The notes under the pieces were generated by a model, which was given only the letters and a program-made list of their open reading frames with translations, had not been told where the DNA came from and searched no databases. This document shows, piece by piece, positions 44,601-53,058 of a DNA stretch of 64,000 bases. The first letter of the stretch is position 1. Every line of letters begins with the position of its first letter. This stretch comes from Desulfotruncus arcticus DSM 17038. Lineage in GTDB: Bacteria > Bacillota > Desulfotomaculia > Desulfotomaculales > Desulfallaceae. The DNA lies in NCBI RefSeq assembly GCF_900113335.1, contig NZ_FOOX01000002.1, forward strand, positions 85,350 to 149,349, given 5' to 3'. Both the position numbers and the translations under genes were made by a program.

Positions 44601-44684
44601 AAGTTAATTCTGATGGCAATTGAAGACGTGACTGAGAATTCAACTGCGCAGAAAAGTTCAGCAAAGCATCCTACGGACAACTAA
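41610..44684 (+). CDS. CheB-CheR-PAS fusion protein
   Basis: A 1,024-residue fusion of chemotaxis methylesterase and methyltransferase with sensory domains. CheB (about 45-230) shows the catalytic Ser in SIGASAGGLDAF, His in VQHLDPKHKS, and Asp in SGTATDGSRG. CheR (about 250-510) has RVWVTGCSTGEEAYSIAI, FATDINETLIKKARAGIY and SCRNAIIYF. A long coiled coil of repeated SNEELQSMNEELE units (about 700-770) leads to two PAS-like domains. No CheB receiver is attached. Such proteins often work outside flagellar chemotaxis; the PAS kinase gene downstream may be a partner. TTG at 41610 is preferred because GGGGTGA precedes it; a TTG at 41589 is in frame without a site. Confidence 0.92.
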   Translation: MANKKSDKENHIDQKEEQRDLPVARTGEVDVSGGFINDERPGKELCAVVSIGASAGGLDAFMRLLKKLPGDTGMAFVLVQHLDPKHKSALTEILSTVTSMPVSEVENKTVMKPDQVYIIPPGKAMSVTKGVLNLIPRAARQSMLIDFFLESLAKDQGSKAIGVILSGTATDGSRGLKEIKKVGGITFAQKPQTAKFDSMPLNAIATGVVDFVLTSEEIACELAKIARSGIFEVKKTVNGKLFSANADELNQIFTVLRKASGTNFSEYRELTIRRRILRRMVLHKIEKLGDYANYLRQNPVEVAELYQDLLINVTNFFREPEAFETLKSLVFPCIMKNRSPEEPVRVWVTGCSTGEEAYSIAIVLIEFLGDDAFNTPIQIFATDINETLIKKARAGIYPKNIEADVSLERLRRFFVKVDEGYQITKTIRDLCVFARQDMVKDPPFSRLNLISCRNAIIYFGPAMLKKLYPVLHYALNQKGFLFLGSSESVGAYANLFNLVDKKHKIYSKKAVASPFIPEFTASEYMAATMENREKASGGGANANLKSKVLEEADRIVLNQYAPAGVIINSDLDIIQFRGRTGAYLEPASGKPSLNLFKMVRDGLSFGLHSAINQAQKENIPVRIEGLHVINNGRVNRVNVDVIPIGEPPGKEKYFLVLFEKVVPQALPEGENAGSVVAEMKQATLEDENSELIRLEHELAATKENLQSIIEKHEFTNDALRAANEEIQSSNEELQSMNEELETAKEELQSSNEELMTLNDEVQNRNLELGRISSDLFNLFRSINIPVVMLSNNLHIRCFNPAAEKTFNLIATDVGRPITDINTNFSNSDLEQAILEVIDTLISKEQEMQDRYGRWYSVQIRPYRTMENKIDGVVISYGDIDTVKKSLALTREARDYAEAIVETVREPLLVLDAGLHIKSSNKAFYQAFMVTPEETVNKSVFELGNGQWDIPQLRVLLEDILCNNTLFEDFEVAHNFPQLGYRKMLVNARRIVGSDNQTKLILMAIEDVTENSTAQKSSAKHPTDN

Positions 44685-44799
44685 GTGCAGAAACACTAAA
44701 GTTACTACATGATCAGGCCAGGCACCGGTTTCTCATTAAATAACGGATTTGGCCTACAGGGGTTCGCAGAAAGTTTTATTTGACAGGGAGGTTATATTG

Positions 44800-46020
44800 G
44801 TGGCAATGTTTGAAAAGTGCGCTAACAAAGGGCCAATGAAGTCCAGTAAACCCCAGCAATCTATTAAAGGTTCTGACGAAGATAAAATCCAGCATCTGCA
44901 AGATGAATTAGATACCAAACAGCTGGACTTGGAGGCAAAGTGCCAGACCCTGCGGGAAACCCTGGAGGAACTGGAAGATTCCCGGAATCGCTATGCAGCT
45001 CTTTATGACTTTGCCCCGGTGGGTTATGTCACTATCGATCGCAAAGGCTGCATTAAGGAGATTAACTTAACGGGCGCATCCTTAATCGGCTTAGAACGGT
45101 TTCAATTGATCGGTATACCGATGTACGTTTTTGTAGTTCAAAGCGATCTAAGGCTGTTTCTGAACCACTTGCGCCGTTGCAGGCGAACAAATGATAAAGT
45201 GTTCACAGAATTAAGCCTGGCGTCAAAAAGTGGCACGCCGGTTCAGGTGCAACTCCTAAGCGTTCCGCATCATAGTGCCGGTGAACACAACATATTGTAC
45301 AAAACTGTTATTACTGATATCACCGAACGCAAACAGTATGAAAGAGAACTTGCCCGCCTTGACCGGTTAAATTTAATAGGAGAAATGGCTGCCGGTATCG
45401 GGCATGAGGTCAGAAACCCGTTGACTACCGTGCGAGGTTTTTTACAACTGTACAAAGATAAGGAGGCATTCACTCAATACAAGCATAGTTTTGATCTTAT
45501 GATCGATGAACTTGACAGGGCGAATTCAATAATTACTGAGTTTCTTTCTCTAGCTAAAACAAAGACATTAGTTATGGAAACCCAGAATATAAATACAATT
45601 TTGGGGAAAATGTTCGATTTAATTCAGGCGGACGCTATAGTTTCGGAAAAGTATATTAATATGGAACTGGGGAATATTCCTGACTTACCCCTGAATGAAA
45701 GAGAAATTCGCCAGCTGTTGCTTAACTTTATACGAAACGGGCTGGAAGCAATGTCATCCGGAGGGAATCTGACTATAAGGACGTTTACAGACGGCAATGA
45801 AGTGGTTTTATCAGTGCAGGACCAGGGCCATGAGATCGAGTCAAATGTACTTGACAAGATCGGTACTCCTTTCTTTACTACCAAGGATAATGGGACGGGT
45901 TTAGGGTTGGCGGTTTGTTATAGCATTGCTGCCAGGCATAACGCCGTTATTAATATTGAAACCGGTCTTATGGGTACAACCTTTTCCGTTAGGTTTAAGG
46001 TTTCAAAAGAGCAATCGTAA
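44800..46020 (+). CDS. PAS-domain histidine kinase with altered G1 box
   Basis: A soluble kinase of about 405 residues. A coiled coil is followed by one PAS domain (about 65-180, ALYDFAPVGYVTIDRKGCI) and a HisKA domain with the acceptor His in AAGIGHEVRNPLTTVRGF. The ATPase domain has the N box LLLNFIRNGLEAM and the later FFTTKDNGTGLGLAV, but the G1 box reads DQGHE rather than DxGxG, so a Gly needed for ATP binding is Glu. Its paralogue at 62051 has DQGKG. Architecture resembles sporulation kinases that feed Spo0F. GTG at 44800 has AGGGAGG seven bases upstream. It follows the CheB-CheR fusion by 115 bases. Confidence 0.85.
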   Translation: MAMFEKCANKGPMKSSKPQQSIKGSDEDKIQHLQDELDTKQLDLEAKCQTLRETLEELEDSRNRYAALYDFAPVGYVTIDRKGCIKEINLTGASLIGLERFQLIGIPMYVFVVQSDLRLFLNHLRRCRRTNDKVFTELSLASKSGTPVQVQLLSVPHHSAGEHNILYKTVITDITERKQYERELARLDRLNLIGEMAAGIGHEVRNPLTTVRGFLQLYKDKEAFTQYKHSFDLMIDELDRANSIITEFLSLAKTKTLVMETQNINTILGKMFDLIQADAIVSEKYINMELGNIPDLPLNEREIRQLLLNFIRNGLEAMSSGGNLTIRTFTDGNEVVLSVQDQGHEIESNVLDKIGTPFFTTKDNGTGLGLAVCYSIAARHNAVINIETGLMGTTFSVRFKVSKEQS

Positions 46021-46048
46021 AAATACATCTAACTATTGGCTCGACGAC

Positions 46049-47164
46049 CTACCTGGCCAATCCGAAGTTGAGAATTTTAGATTCCACTTCTATGTTAACC
46101 GGCACATCGGGAAAAGTAGATGCCCAATCGATATTTTCAAAAGTATCCGGATCATATGCTTTTAGCTTTTTACCAAAACCCAGGTAATCCACACCCAAAT
46201 CATTTTGTGCCTTGGCCACAGCACTATTGACTTGGCCGGCGATGGTGCGGGAGAATACTTGTTCCAGTTTGCTGATATTTTTAGGACTGGACAGGTCCAG
46301 ATTTTTTTTCTGCTCCTCAACGATTTCCCCTGTGGTCTTTAATTTAACTGTGAACTGCAGACTGCCGTTCCGGTTTTCGGGCACTACTCGCACGGATTTT
46401 TTTCTTACCCGGTAGGTATAGACGCCCCCTTCCATTTGGGCGTCCACGGTGGCCTGGCCCTTACCGAGGATCCAGTTTGCGGCCTGGGTTTCGGTGTCAC
46501 TGAGCCAAGCCGCTAATTTCCAGTCACTAAATACAGTCCCCCCATCGCGAATGACGATGGCCCCGGCGGGTGAAGTTAACACCCTGCTGCCAAAGGCCAC
46601 TCCGCCTGTGCTGCGCAGGTCTTGGATAAAATGATAGAAAAAATTATTACGGGTAAGCGAAAAATCCCTTTCCAGTTGGGTCATTGTTACCAGTTCATTG
46701 GCTATGGATTTCTCAAATCTGGGTTTGGTCTGCAACACCTTTTGGGCTTCGCCCTTTTGCACAAACATCAGCCGCAAACGTATAGCCACATCAGGGTTTT
46801 TTTCAAAATAGTTGCCCGGGTCATAAAAATTCCGTCGAGCTATGCCCTCGCCAATAACCAATACCCTCAGATGACTTAAGGTAATGGTGCGGGAAATAGA
46901 GGATTGGAGCTGTTCCGCGGCCTTGTTGATGCTTTCGGCTTCCACCGTTTGCACAATGACGGACTCGGCCCGGGACTGCCGCTTTACTCCTGAAGGGTTG
47001 ATGATGACAAAGGTAACTCTGTAGCCGGCCCGAGCGTCCTTTTCCGGGGTGTCCAGGCCTATGGCAGATACATAGGCCCGATTATTGATGTCCCGTATAT
47101 CCCAGCACCCCGGGCCGGTAAGCATGGCCAGGCTGATTAAGCAAACCAACATTAGTTTACGCAT
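46049..47164 (-). CDS. gerC: Spore germination protein Ger(x)C, lipoprotein (operon 2)
   Basis: A 371-residue C subunit with signal and lipobox LAMLTGPGC followed by WDIRDINNRAYVSAIGLD. It shares the fold of the operon 1 protein but only distant identity. ATG at 47164 with AAAGGGG eight bases upstream; the start overlaps the gerB stop by eight bases. The operon is richer in G+C than operon 1, so the two sets have probably separate histories. Confidence 0.92.
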   Translation of the reverse strand: MRKLMLVCLISLAMLTGPGCWDIRDINNRAYVSAIGLDTPEKDARAGYRVTFVIINPSGVKRQSRAESVIVQTVEAESINKAAEQLQSSISRTITLSHLRVLVIGEGIARRNFYDPGNYFEKNPDVAIRLRLMFVQKGEAQKVLQTKPRFEKSIANELVTMTQLERDFSLTRNNFFYHFIQDLRSTGGVAFGSRVLTSPAGAIVIRDGGTVFSDWKLAAWLSDTETQAANWILGKGQATVDAQMEGGVYTYRVRKKSVRVVPENRNGSLQFTVKLKTTGEIVEEQKKNLDLSSPKNISKLEQVFSRTIAGQVNSAVAKAQNDLGVDYLGFGKKLKAYDPDTFENIDWASTFPDVPVNIEVESKILNFGLAR

Positions 47165-48278
47165 TGCCCGCACCCCTTTTACCCCGTATAACAGCCAGAA
47201 TTAAAGTGCCCAGCGGTAAAGCCAGCACAAAAAAAAGAGTTAGATAATTAAAATGTTCGCGTACTTTTAAAACCCAGATATAGTTGGGAAAAACATAGAT
47301 GGCCAGTACCAGCGCAAAACTGGTGATATAAGTGATGGTTTTCCGGTGCCGCGGCAGGTGAAAAATTTCCGATATGCCATATGAAAGTAAGTAAATGAAC
47401 AGGGCAATAGTAGTAAAAACGGCCACCAGCCAGGGTAAAGTTAAAAACAGTTCGAACCTCTCCACCGGAAAACCGGGCAAATCAAGGGCTGATATGGTTT
47501 CAATACCCGGCCAGATGGCGGCCTGGATATTTTCCACTCCCATGATGCCGATACTGATAACGGTTTGTGCAAAACTAAACAGCACGATCAACCCGGCTCC
47601 TAATAAAGCTGACCTGGTGGCCCGGGCGGGATTGCCAGCTAAGAAGGGGCTTAGAAAGAGAATTAATTCCAGCCCCTGCCAGGCGCCCGCGAAATAAATA
47701 GCCCCTTTAAGCACCGGCAGAATGCCGTTGCTGAGAACTGGCAGGAAGTTGTTCAGATCAACCGATCTTAAGGCCAGCAGGTAAATAAACAGCAGCGGCA
47801 GCAACAGGAACGGGAAAGCCAGCTGAAAAAAGCGCACCACCGCGGGCAGGCCGTGGGCGGCCAGCCAGGCCGCCGCCAGCACCAGAATCAGCGTGGGCAC
47901 CAGCGGAGGTGTCCGGGGCAGAAACAACAGTGCATTGGCCGCGGCGGTGTTGGTTAACAACAGGGTCAGATAGATGGACCAGTAAATAAGAAAACCCAGG
48001 GCGATGGCCCAGGCAATTGGTCGACCCCATACCGCGCGGTTGTACTGGAACAGATTTTGCCGGGGAAACCGGGCCGCCAGGCGCAGCAGTAAGTAAGTGG
48101 TCAGCAGTAAAATGAGGCTGCCCAGCAAAACGGAGAGCCAGGCGTCCTGCCCGGCCAGCCTGACTACCCCTTTGGAAAAGATAAACAGTTCAAATTCAGT
48201 GATCCCCACTACCAGCGCCAGGCCCATTACTTTGGGGTCCAGCAAATCCGCCACCCGGTCTTTAATTTGGTTACTCAT
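47157..48278 (-). CDS. gerB: Spore germination permease GerB (operon 2)
   Basis: A membrane protein of about 373 residues with ten helices, same family as the protein at 5348. It begins SNQIKDRVADLLDPKVMGLA. The ATG at 48278 is preferred: AGGTGA lies six bases upstream and the codon overlaps the gerA stop (ATGAGTAA). Germinant specificity cannot be read from sequence. Confidence 0.9.
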   Translation of the reverse strand: MSNQIKDRVADLLDPKVMGLALVVGITEFELFIFSKGVVRLAGQDAWLSVLLGSLILLLTTYLLLRLAARFPRQNLFQYNRAVWGRPIAWAIALGFLIYWSIYLTLLLTNTAAANALLFLPRTPPLVPTLILVLAAAWLAAHGLPAVVRFFQLAFPFLLLPLLFIYLLALRSVDLNNFLPVLSNGILPVLKGAIYFAGAWQGLELILFLSPFLAGNPARATRSALLGAGLIVLFSFAQTVISIGIMGVENIQAAIWPGIETISALDLPGFPVERFELFLTLPWLVAVFTTIALFIYLLSYGISEIFHLPRHRKTITYITSFALVLAIYVFPNYIWVLKVREHFNYLTLFFVLALPLGTLILAVIRGKRGAGNA

Positions 48279-49485
48279 TATTATCACCTGCACTATTGTT
48301 TAATGTCCGAGGCTTATAAGTTTCATCCCGGGGCATGGCTACGGTGCTTTCCCGTAGAATGGTATGACCCCACCCGCTGGCTTCTGCCGGGGCCAGCGGG
48401 GCCAGGTAAGGAATGCCGAAGCTCTTTAATGTAGCCAGGTGAATCCCGATATAAAACAGCGCCACCGCAAAGCCGAACAGCCCTAAAAATGATGCCATAA
48501 ACATGGTAAAAAACTGGATCATCCGCGACGCGGAGCGTAAATCATAATTAGGAATGCCAAAGGAAGAAACCATAGTCAGGGTGACGATGATGACCACCGA
48601 GGCACTGATGTAATTGCCGGCCAATCCCGCCCCCACCAGGGCGATCCCTGAAAACAGGGCGATGGTGGCTCCCAAATTCGACGGCATGCGCAGCATCATC
48701 ATCCGGATGGCCTCCACAACGCCCATCATGGCGAACGCTTCAAAATATATCGGGAAGGGTACATCCTCCCTGCTGGCTAACATTAACAGCAATAGTGAGT
48801 TGGGAATCAGTTCCGGATTGTACGAGGTTAAAGCAATGTACAGGCCGGGCAGAGAAATGGCCAGGCCAAACATAATGTATCTGGCTATGCGGAAAAAGCT
48901 GGCCGCGACGTACCAGCGGCTATAGGCATCACTGGGTATATCCATCAGGTCGAAAAAGCTTGCCGGTGCCAGAAGGACCTCGGGGCTGCCGTCCACAAGC
49001 ACAGCTATGCGGCCCTGAAGCAAAGCCGACTCGGCTACGTCCGGCCGCAAAGAGGTTTCCAGCTGCGGAAACGGGCTGACCCGGTCATTTTCCAGGTTAC
49101 GCTCTATGTAGCTGCTATCCAGAACCGTTTCTGCTTTGATGCTCTGTATCCGTTCTCTTATTGCAGATACGATGCCGGGGTTGGCTTTGTTTTTCAGATA
49201 TACCAGCGCCACCTTGCGCTTGGACAAAGAGCCCACGCTGAAATGTTCGCCAACCAGTTCGGCACCGGGCAGGCGTTCCGCCAGCAGGGATAGGTTGTAC
49301 TCCAGGTTTTCCAAAAATCGCTTGCGGGTGCCCCGGATAGTCTGCTGGATATCCCTGGGGATCACTTCTACCAGGGGGATCCGGGAAGTCCTCTCTGCTG
49401 CAGGTGGCTGTTGTTGGGGCTCGGTGACCGGCGGTTCCCCGGGGCCCGGCTTTTTATATGTGTTTCTTCTAAAAAATCCAAACAA
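48271..49485 (-). CDS. gerA: Spore germination protein GerA, short form (operon 2)
   Basis: A 404-residue A subunit, more than 100 residues shorter than the copy at 6471. The membrane part is complete (FFRIARYIMFGLAISLPGLY, SREDVPFPIYFEAFAMMGVV), but the soluble N-terminus begins with a Pro/Gln-rich linker and VIPRDIQQTIRGTRKRFLEN, and only the second subdomain is recognisable (HFSVGSLSKRKVALVYL onwards). The first N-terminal subdomain appears to be missing. Starts at TTG with GGTGAGATGA upstream. Whether it works with GerB/GerC of its own operon is not known. Confidence 0.88.
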   Translation of the reverse strand: MFGFFRRNTYKKPGPGEPPVTEPQQQPPAAERTSRIPLVEVIPRDIQQTIRGTRKRFLENLEYNLSLLAERLPGAELVGEHFSVGSLSKRKVALVYLKNKANPGIVSAIRERIQSIKAETVLDSSYIERNLENDRVSPFPQLETSLRPDVAESALLQGRIAVLVDGSPEVLLAPASFFDLMDIPSDAYSRWYVAASFFRIARYIMFGLAISLPGLYIALTSYNPELIPNSLLLLMLASREDVPFPIYFEAFAMMGVVEAIRMMMLRMPSNLGATIALFSGIALVGAGLAGNYISASVVIIVTLTMVSSFGIPNYDLRSASRMIQFFTMFMASFLGLFGFAVALFYIGIHLATLKSFGIPYLAPLAPAEASGWGHTILRESTVAMPRDETYKPRTLNNSAGDNNE

Positions 49486-49819
49486 TCATCTCACCGCTTC
49501 CATTAAACTACTGCACTGTTTGTGGCGGTAAAGTTCAACCTGACAGTTTATTATCGGCACTTTTGCTTGTTATTCTTTGATCCTTAAAAATTTTTATACT
49601 TTGCCATCCATCCAGTGTAAAGCGTTATGTTTCGAAAGGCACTATCCCATCAGGAAAACTTAATTCAGGTCAATTAGCTCTAAAATATAAACATCAGGTT
49701 ATAAAAGCGTAAAAAACTGTATAACATTCATAAGTTGCAATAAGCCTCTTAGAAAAATGGCGCACATAAAAAAAGCCCGCATTAGGTAGCGGGCTTAACA
49801 ACTTGATAAAAGTTGGTAG
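49486..49819. terminator. Intergenic region with terminator of coiled-coil gene
   Basis: The right half holds the minus-strand terminator: AGCCCGC (49774-49780) and GCGGGCT (49789-49795) with TTTTTTTATG beyond. The left half should contain the gerA promoter of operon 2; GCCGATAA occurs on the minus strand near 49551-49558 but has no matching -35. Otherwise AT-rich and without remnants that I can recognise. Confidence 0.6.
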
Positions 49820-50623
49820 TTAATCTCCATTAGTCATCATGAATTGTGGTACAAAATCTGCGTTTAAAATTGTATTCGCTCCGACCTGAGTGCTTGGGAA
49901 TACAGGATCATTAGCTTTCTGGCTACGTCCCGCGGCAAACAGGAAAATACCCATGCCAACTTTTGACTCAACCTGTACTTCGAAATTTTGCTTGGCGGTA
50001 ACATCAAAAACTCCGGTAAAAGAACTGAACGGCTCAATAACAACGGTGATGGGGGAACCTGGCGCCGGAACTTTCGGGCTATCCGGGTCAAAAATAAAAA
50101 CAGTAATTGTTACAGTTTGCAGGGTGTTGGTATTATTTAGCGCAACAACTACAACGCTGTTGACATTTATCCTGCGCTGAACAGGGCCGGATGTCCGTAT
50201 TGTGGTAGAAAACTGCATATTCAAAGTATTTTGGATATCTCCAATCTCCCGCTTGATTTCAACAAGGCCCGTTTGGGGATCGTCCAGCTTGGCTTCAATG
50301 GCTCTGACCTCGCGCTTGATATCAACCAGAATGGCTGTAACAACACCCAGTTGCTTCAGGATTTTTTCAATTTCCCTAATTTCTTTTTTGATTTCTACCA
50401 GTCCTGTAGCGGGGTGATCAAGTTTAGCCTCAATCTTTTTAACTTCACACTTAATATCCTCAAGACTGGGGTATTTAATAGTGTCGAGTTTTTTTTCGAT
50501 GTCCCTGATCTCCCGCTTGATTTCCACAAGCCCGGTGTCCGGGTGATCCAATTTGTCTTCAATCATTTTTACTTCACACCTAATATCACTAATAATGCCA
50601 TGTAAATAGGGCTCGTCGGGCAT
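49820..50623 (-). CDS. Coiled-coil repeat protein with C-terminal beta domain
   Basis: A 267-residue protein of unknown function. Residues 10-145 are three imperfect repeats of about 43 residues built on a heptad coil: IRCEVKMIEDKLDHPDTGLV, IKCEVKKIEAKLDHPATGLV and IKREVRAIEAKLDDPQTGLV, each followed by EIK[RK]EI. The C-terminal half is beta-rich with no Cys (RRINVNSVVVVALNNTNTLQ, TVTITVFIFDPD) and looks like a compact surface domain. The layout resembles trimeric fibre or spore-surface proteins, but this is inference. ATG at 50623 with AAGGGGG nine bases upstream. A gene with a similar opening starts at 63846. Confidence 0.6.
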   Translation of the reverse strand: MPDEPYLHGIISDIRCEVKMIEDKLDHPDTGLVEIKREIRDIEKKLDTIKYPSLEDIKCEVKKIEAKLDHPATGLVEIKKEIREIEKILKQLGVVTAILVDIKREVRAIEAKLDDPQTGLVEIKREIGDIQNTLNMQFSTTIRTSGPVQRRINVNSVVVVALNNTNTLQTVTITVFIFDPDSPKVPAPGSPITVVIEPFSSFTGVFDVTAKQNFEVQVESKVGMGIFLFAAGRSQKANDPVFPSTQVGANTILNADFVPQFMMTNGD

Positions 50624-50851
50624 GAATACCATCCCCCTTATATTTGTAATAATTTCCTTAATTACAATATGATGTCAGGATAGCTATTGTGATTTAAATT
50701 AGGAAAATTGGGGATCGTTATTTTTGAGGTAAATGGTAAGCGAATGAGAGTAGCCGGACAAGTATTTGGAGGTATACATAATTAGGCATTGTAAGTCAAG
50801 ACAGTTTTTTACGTATCCTGTTATGATAGGGAAGGAGGAGGTGTACATACT

Positions 50852-51130
50852 ATGGAATCATGGGAATCAGTACAACAAACTTTAGACTTTATGGAAAAAA
50901 ACCTATCAAGGGAAATTGGAATTCAGGATTTGCATCTTCTGACGACAGATGCACTGGATAAAGCGGTTAAGTATATGTATGATACTTGGCTTCTAAAAAA
51001 TGAAATAAAAACTGAGCCCTTCATGGTAGAATTGTATTCGGACACATCGGCGGAAGATGTTTTAAAAGTAACAGGAACATTAAAAGAAAGGATGGATCAA
51101 ACCCTTACGCTATTAAAGGGTACCCGGTGA
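50852..51130 (+). CDS. Small protein of unknown function
   Basis: A 92-residue helical, acidic protein with an excellent ribosome site (GGAGGAGG). The first 30 residues (ESVQQTLDFMEKNLSREIGI) look like the first helix of AraC-type proteins, but the rest (LDKAVKYMYDTWLLKNEIKT) does not contain an AraC helix-turn-helix. I cannot assign a family. It is isolated, followed by gene debris. Confidence 0.5.
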   Translation: MESWESVQQTLDFMEKNLSREIGIQDLHLLTTDALDKAVKYMYDTWLLKNEIKTEPFMVELYSDTSAEDVLKVTGTLKERMDQTLTLLKGTR

Positions 51131-51156
51131 GGGCGCCGGGTGTGTTTAATAAATCA

Positions 51157-51203
51157 GCAAGCATGATGACTGAGGTCATGAAGTCCCTGAGGATATCGGT
51201 GCT
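51157..51203 (+). pseudogene. Fragment copy of the PEP-synthase-like gene
   Basis: About 47 bases match 58886-58932 of the gene at 57884-60532 (ATGATGACTGAGG and GGATATCGGTGCT are shared) with about seven substitutions. It encodes MTEAMKPLGISVL in the parent. No flanking part of the parent is present. Confidence 0.6.
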
Positions 51204-51215
51204 GGTTAAAAATAA

Positions 51216-51237
51216 CCCCGGGTAAAAAAGCCCGGGG
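51216..51237. terminator. Hairpin
   Basis: CCCCGGG (51216-51222) and CCCGGGG (51231-51237) pair around TAAAAAAG. It lies between two gene fragments and may be a leftover terminator. Confidence 0.4.
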
Positions 51238-51242
51238 GTAGG

Positions 51243-51362
51243 ATAAGGCGGATTGGCATGCCGGAGGATGTCACCGGGGCGGTGCTGTACCTGGCATCGG
51301 ATTCTGCAAATCTTATTACCGGACATACATTATTGGTGGATGGCGGCTGGGTGGCCTGGTAA
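51243..51362 (+). pseudogene. Short-chain dehydrogenase C-terminal remnant
   Basis: The frame reads RRIGMPEDVTGAVLYLASDS then ANLITGHTLLVDGGWVAW and TAA. This is the conserved C-terminal end of the classical SDR family (VDGG motif). The catalytic Tyr-Lys and Rossmann parts are absent. Confidence 0.8.
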
Positions 51363-51895
51363 ACAATCTTTTTCAGCTTTATTACACAACCACTTTCATG
51401 GACATCTGGTGCATCATGGCACCAAGATTACAATAGCCATGAATATGGGATTTTCGGCAGATTAGGTAAGAAAAAGGGAACCTCTTGGTTTATCAACATA
51501 AGCTTTATAGGTGAGGAAAATGAATTTAAAGAAATTGTTCTGCGTAATTTTTTGTATCATGGTTGGTTACTTTTAATAACTCAAATTTGCTACTTAGCAG
51601 GTAACAAATTAATCACCAGAGAAATATCTTAATTTGCTACTATCGGAGGTTCATTGTTTATTTCTATATCATGCCTACTATTACTTTTAAGTATTAATTC
51701 CAATAAATCTCCAGAAGATAAAAAAATTAAGCATTCAGACGAATAACTGCCCAACCGCCGTTGTTGTGGAAACCAAGCGGAAGATTGCCGCACACAGCTG
51801 TGGCCTGTTCTTTCTGTTGGATTATTGAACATTCTCCTGTACCGGAGGACTATCGGCTCCTTGGGAAACGAGGGGAGGTTTGAAGGGGGATTTTG
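51363..51895. other. Debris-like intergenic region
   Basis: About 530 bases without an intact gene. The plus strand holds short coding-like runs: IAMNMGFSAD after HHFHGHLVHHG, then GRLGKKKGTSWFINISFIGE and NEFKEIVLRNFLYHGWLLLI. I could not assign either. An acceptable ribosome site (AAGGGGG) for the methyltransferase ends the region. Confidence 0.35.
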
Positions 51896-52810
51896 ATGAA
51901 AGAGAACAAAGAAAACCTCGGCGCATTGGCAGCCACCTACTATCGTGCCTATCATGCCAAAAATGATGCCTCTAAAATCTTTGATGACTACCTGGCTGAT
52001 CGTTTGCTTACAGAGGAGGAACGTTTATTCTTTGAAAGGCTAGTTATGCAGTTTGATGAGTCTGACCCAGCAAGTACTGCGTCATCTTCTGACCAAACGA
52101 ATGCCTTGGCGTGGTCAATGCAAGCCATGCCGTTTCCACCCATCGCCCTTAGCCGTAATCGGTATGCGGAAGACAGCCTTGAGATTGCTGTCAAACAAGG
52201 GGTACAACAGTATGTGAATCTCGGGGCAGGGATGGATACCTTTGCGTTTCGTCGCCCGGATCTTATAGAGCAGCTTCAAGTATTTGAAGTCGACCATCCC
52301 GCCACACAAGCCTTTAAACGTCGTCGTATAGCGGAATTAGGGTGGGAGCAACCAGCCCAACTGCACTTCATTCCGGTTGATTTCACGCAGGAAAACCTAT
52401 CATCGGTACTCACACGCTCATCATATGCTCCACAAACATTAAGCTTTTTTAGTTGGCTGGGCGTCACCTTTTCCTTACCCCGCGAAGCGGTATTTGCTAC
52501 GTTGCGTGCCGTTGCCAATATTGCCCCTGCGGGCAGTATGATCATTTTCGATTACCTGGATACTGATGCATTTGTTCCCGGGAAAGTGGCTCGACGCCTG
52601 CAATTTGCGATGGAGAAATTGCGACAGATGGGCGCCCCCTGGATAACGGGCTTTGATCCATCCTCAATCTTTACGGATCTTGCACGTTTAGGCTTGCGCC
52701 TCCATGAGAACTTGAGCGCATCCGATATCCAAAAGCGCTACTTCCAGGGACGCTCTGATGGCTATTATGCGTGTGAGCACATACACTTTGCGTGGGCAGT
52801 AGTCGAATAG
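51896..52810 (+). CDS. Class I SAM-dependent methyltransferase (LCMT/TIGR00027-like)
   Basis: A 304-residue protein of the leucine-carboxylmethyltransferase-like family common in bacteria (PF04072). The SAM motif is VNLGAGMDTFAFR, followed by the acidic loop VFEVDHPATQAFKRRRI and the VDFTQENL region; MIIFDYLD is the later strand. The small-molecule substrate is unknown; relatives methylate polyketide or phenolic acids. The ATG at 51896 has GGGGG about six bases upstream. It stands alone between debris regions, and its G+C and codon use are like its neighbours. Confidence 0.85.
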   Translation: MKENKENLGALAATYYRAYHAKNDASKIFDDYLADRLLTEEERLFFERLVMQFDESDPASTASSSDQTNALAWSMQAMPFPPIALSRNRYAEDSLEIAVKQGVQQYVNLGAGMDTFAFRRPDLIEQLQVFEVDHPATQAFKRRRIAELGWEQPAQLHFIPVDFTQENLSSVLTRSSYAPQTLSFFSWLGVTFSLPREAVFATLRAVANIAPAGSMIIFDYLDTDAFVPGKVARRLQFAMEKLRQMGAPWITGFDPSSIFTDLARLGLRLHENLSASDIQKRYFQGRSDGYYACEHIHFAWAVVE

Positions 52811-53058
52811 TACCACAAAAACCCCTTTATTTTTGTTCGGTGACAGCGTACCCTTTTGTAATTTAAGTTGACGCTCTGAAAAGGCAAGTGGAAGGATTCG
52901 GGCGGCATTTTTAAATTTCAGGCTAAGCGGAAAGGCGGCAAAACAGCTGGGCCCCGAGGCTGCCGCCCGGATCGAGACGACGTAAGCCGAAGCTGAAGCT
53001 CTGGTCTCAGAAACCGGTGCGCAGGTGCCAGTCTTTTCTATAAGGAGGTAAAAACAAT
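52811..53058. other. Short region with decayed coding fragments
   Basis: The plus strand contains LSGKAAKQLGPEAAARIETT and TAA, and then AEAEALVSETGAQVPVFSIR and TAA, both without starts. They look like tails of lost genes. A strong AAGGAGG at 53043 serves the next fragment. Confidence 0.3.

Noticed and set aside
49551..49558. GCCGATAA, a perfect sigma-28 -10 box on the minus strand upstream of the second gerA
   Set aside because: No TAAA-like -35 element at 14-16 bases, and a germination gene is not expected to use the flagellar sigma factor. Probably chance in AT-rich DNA.
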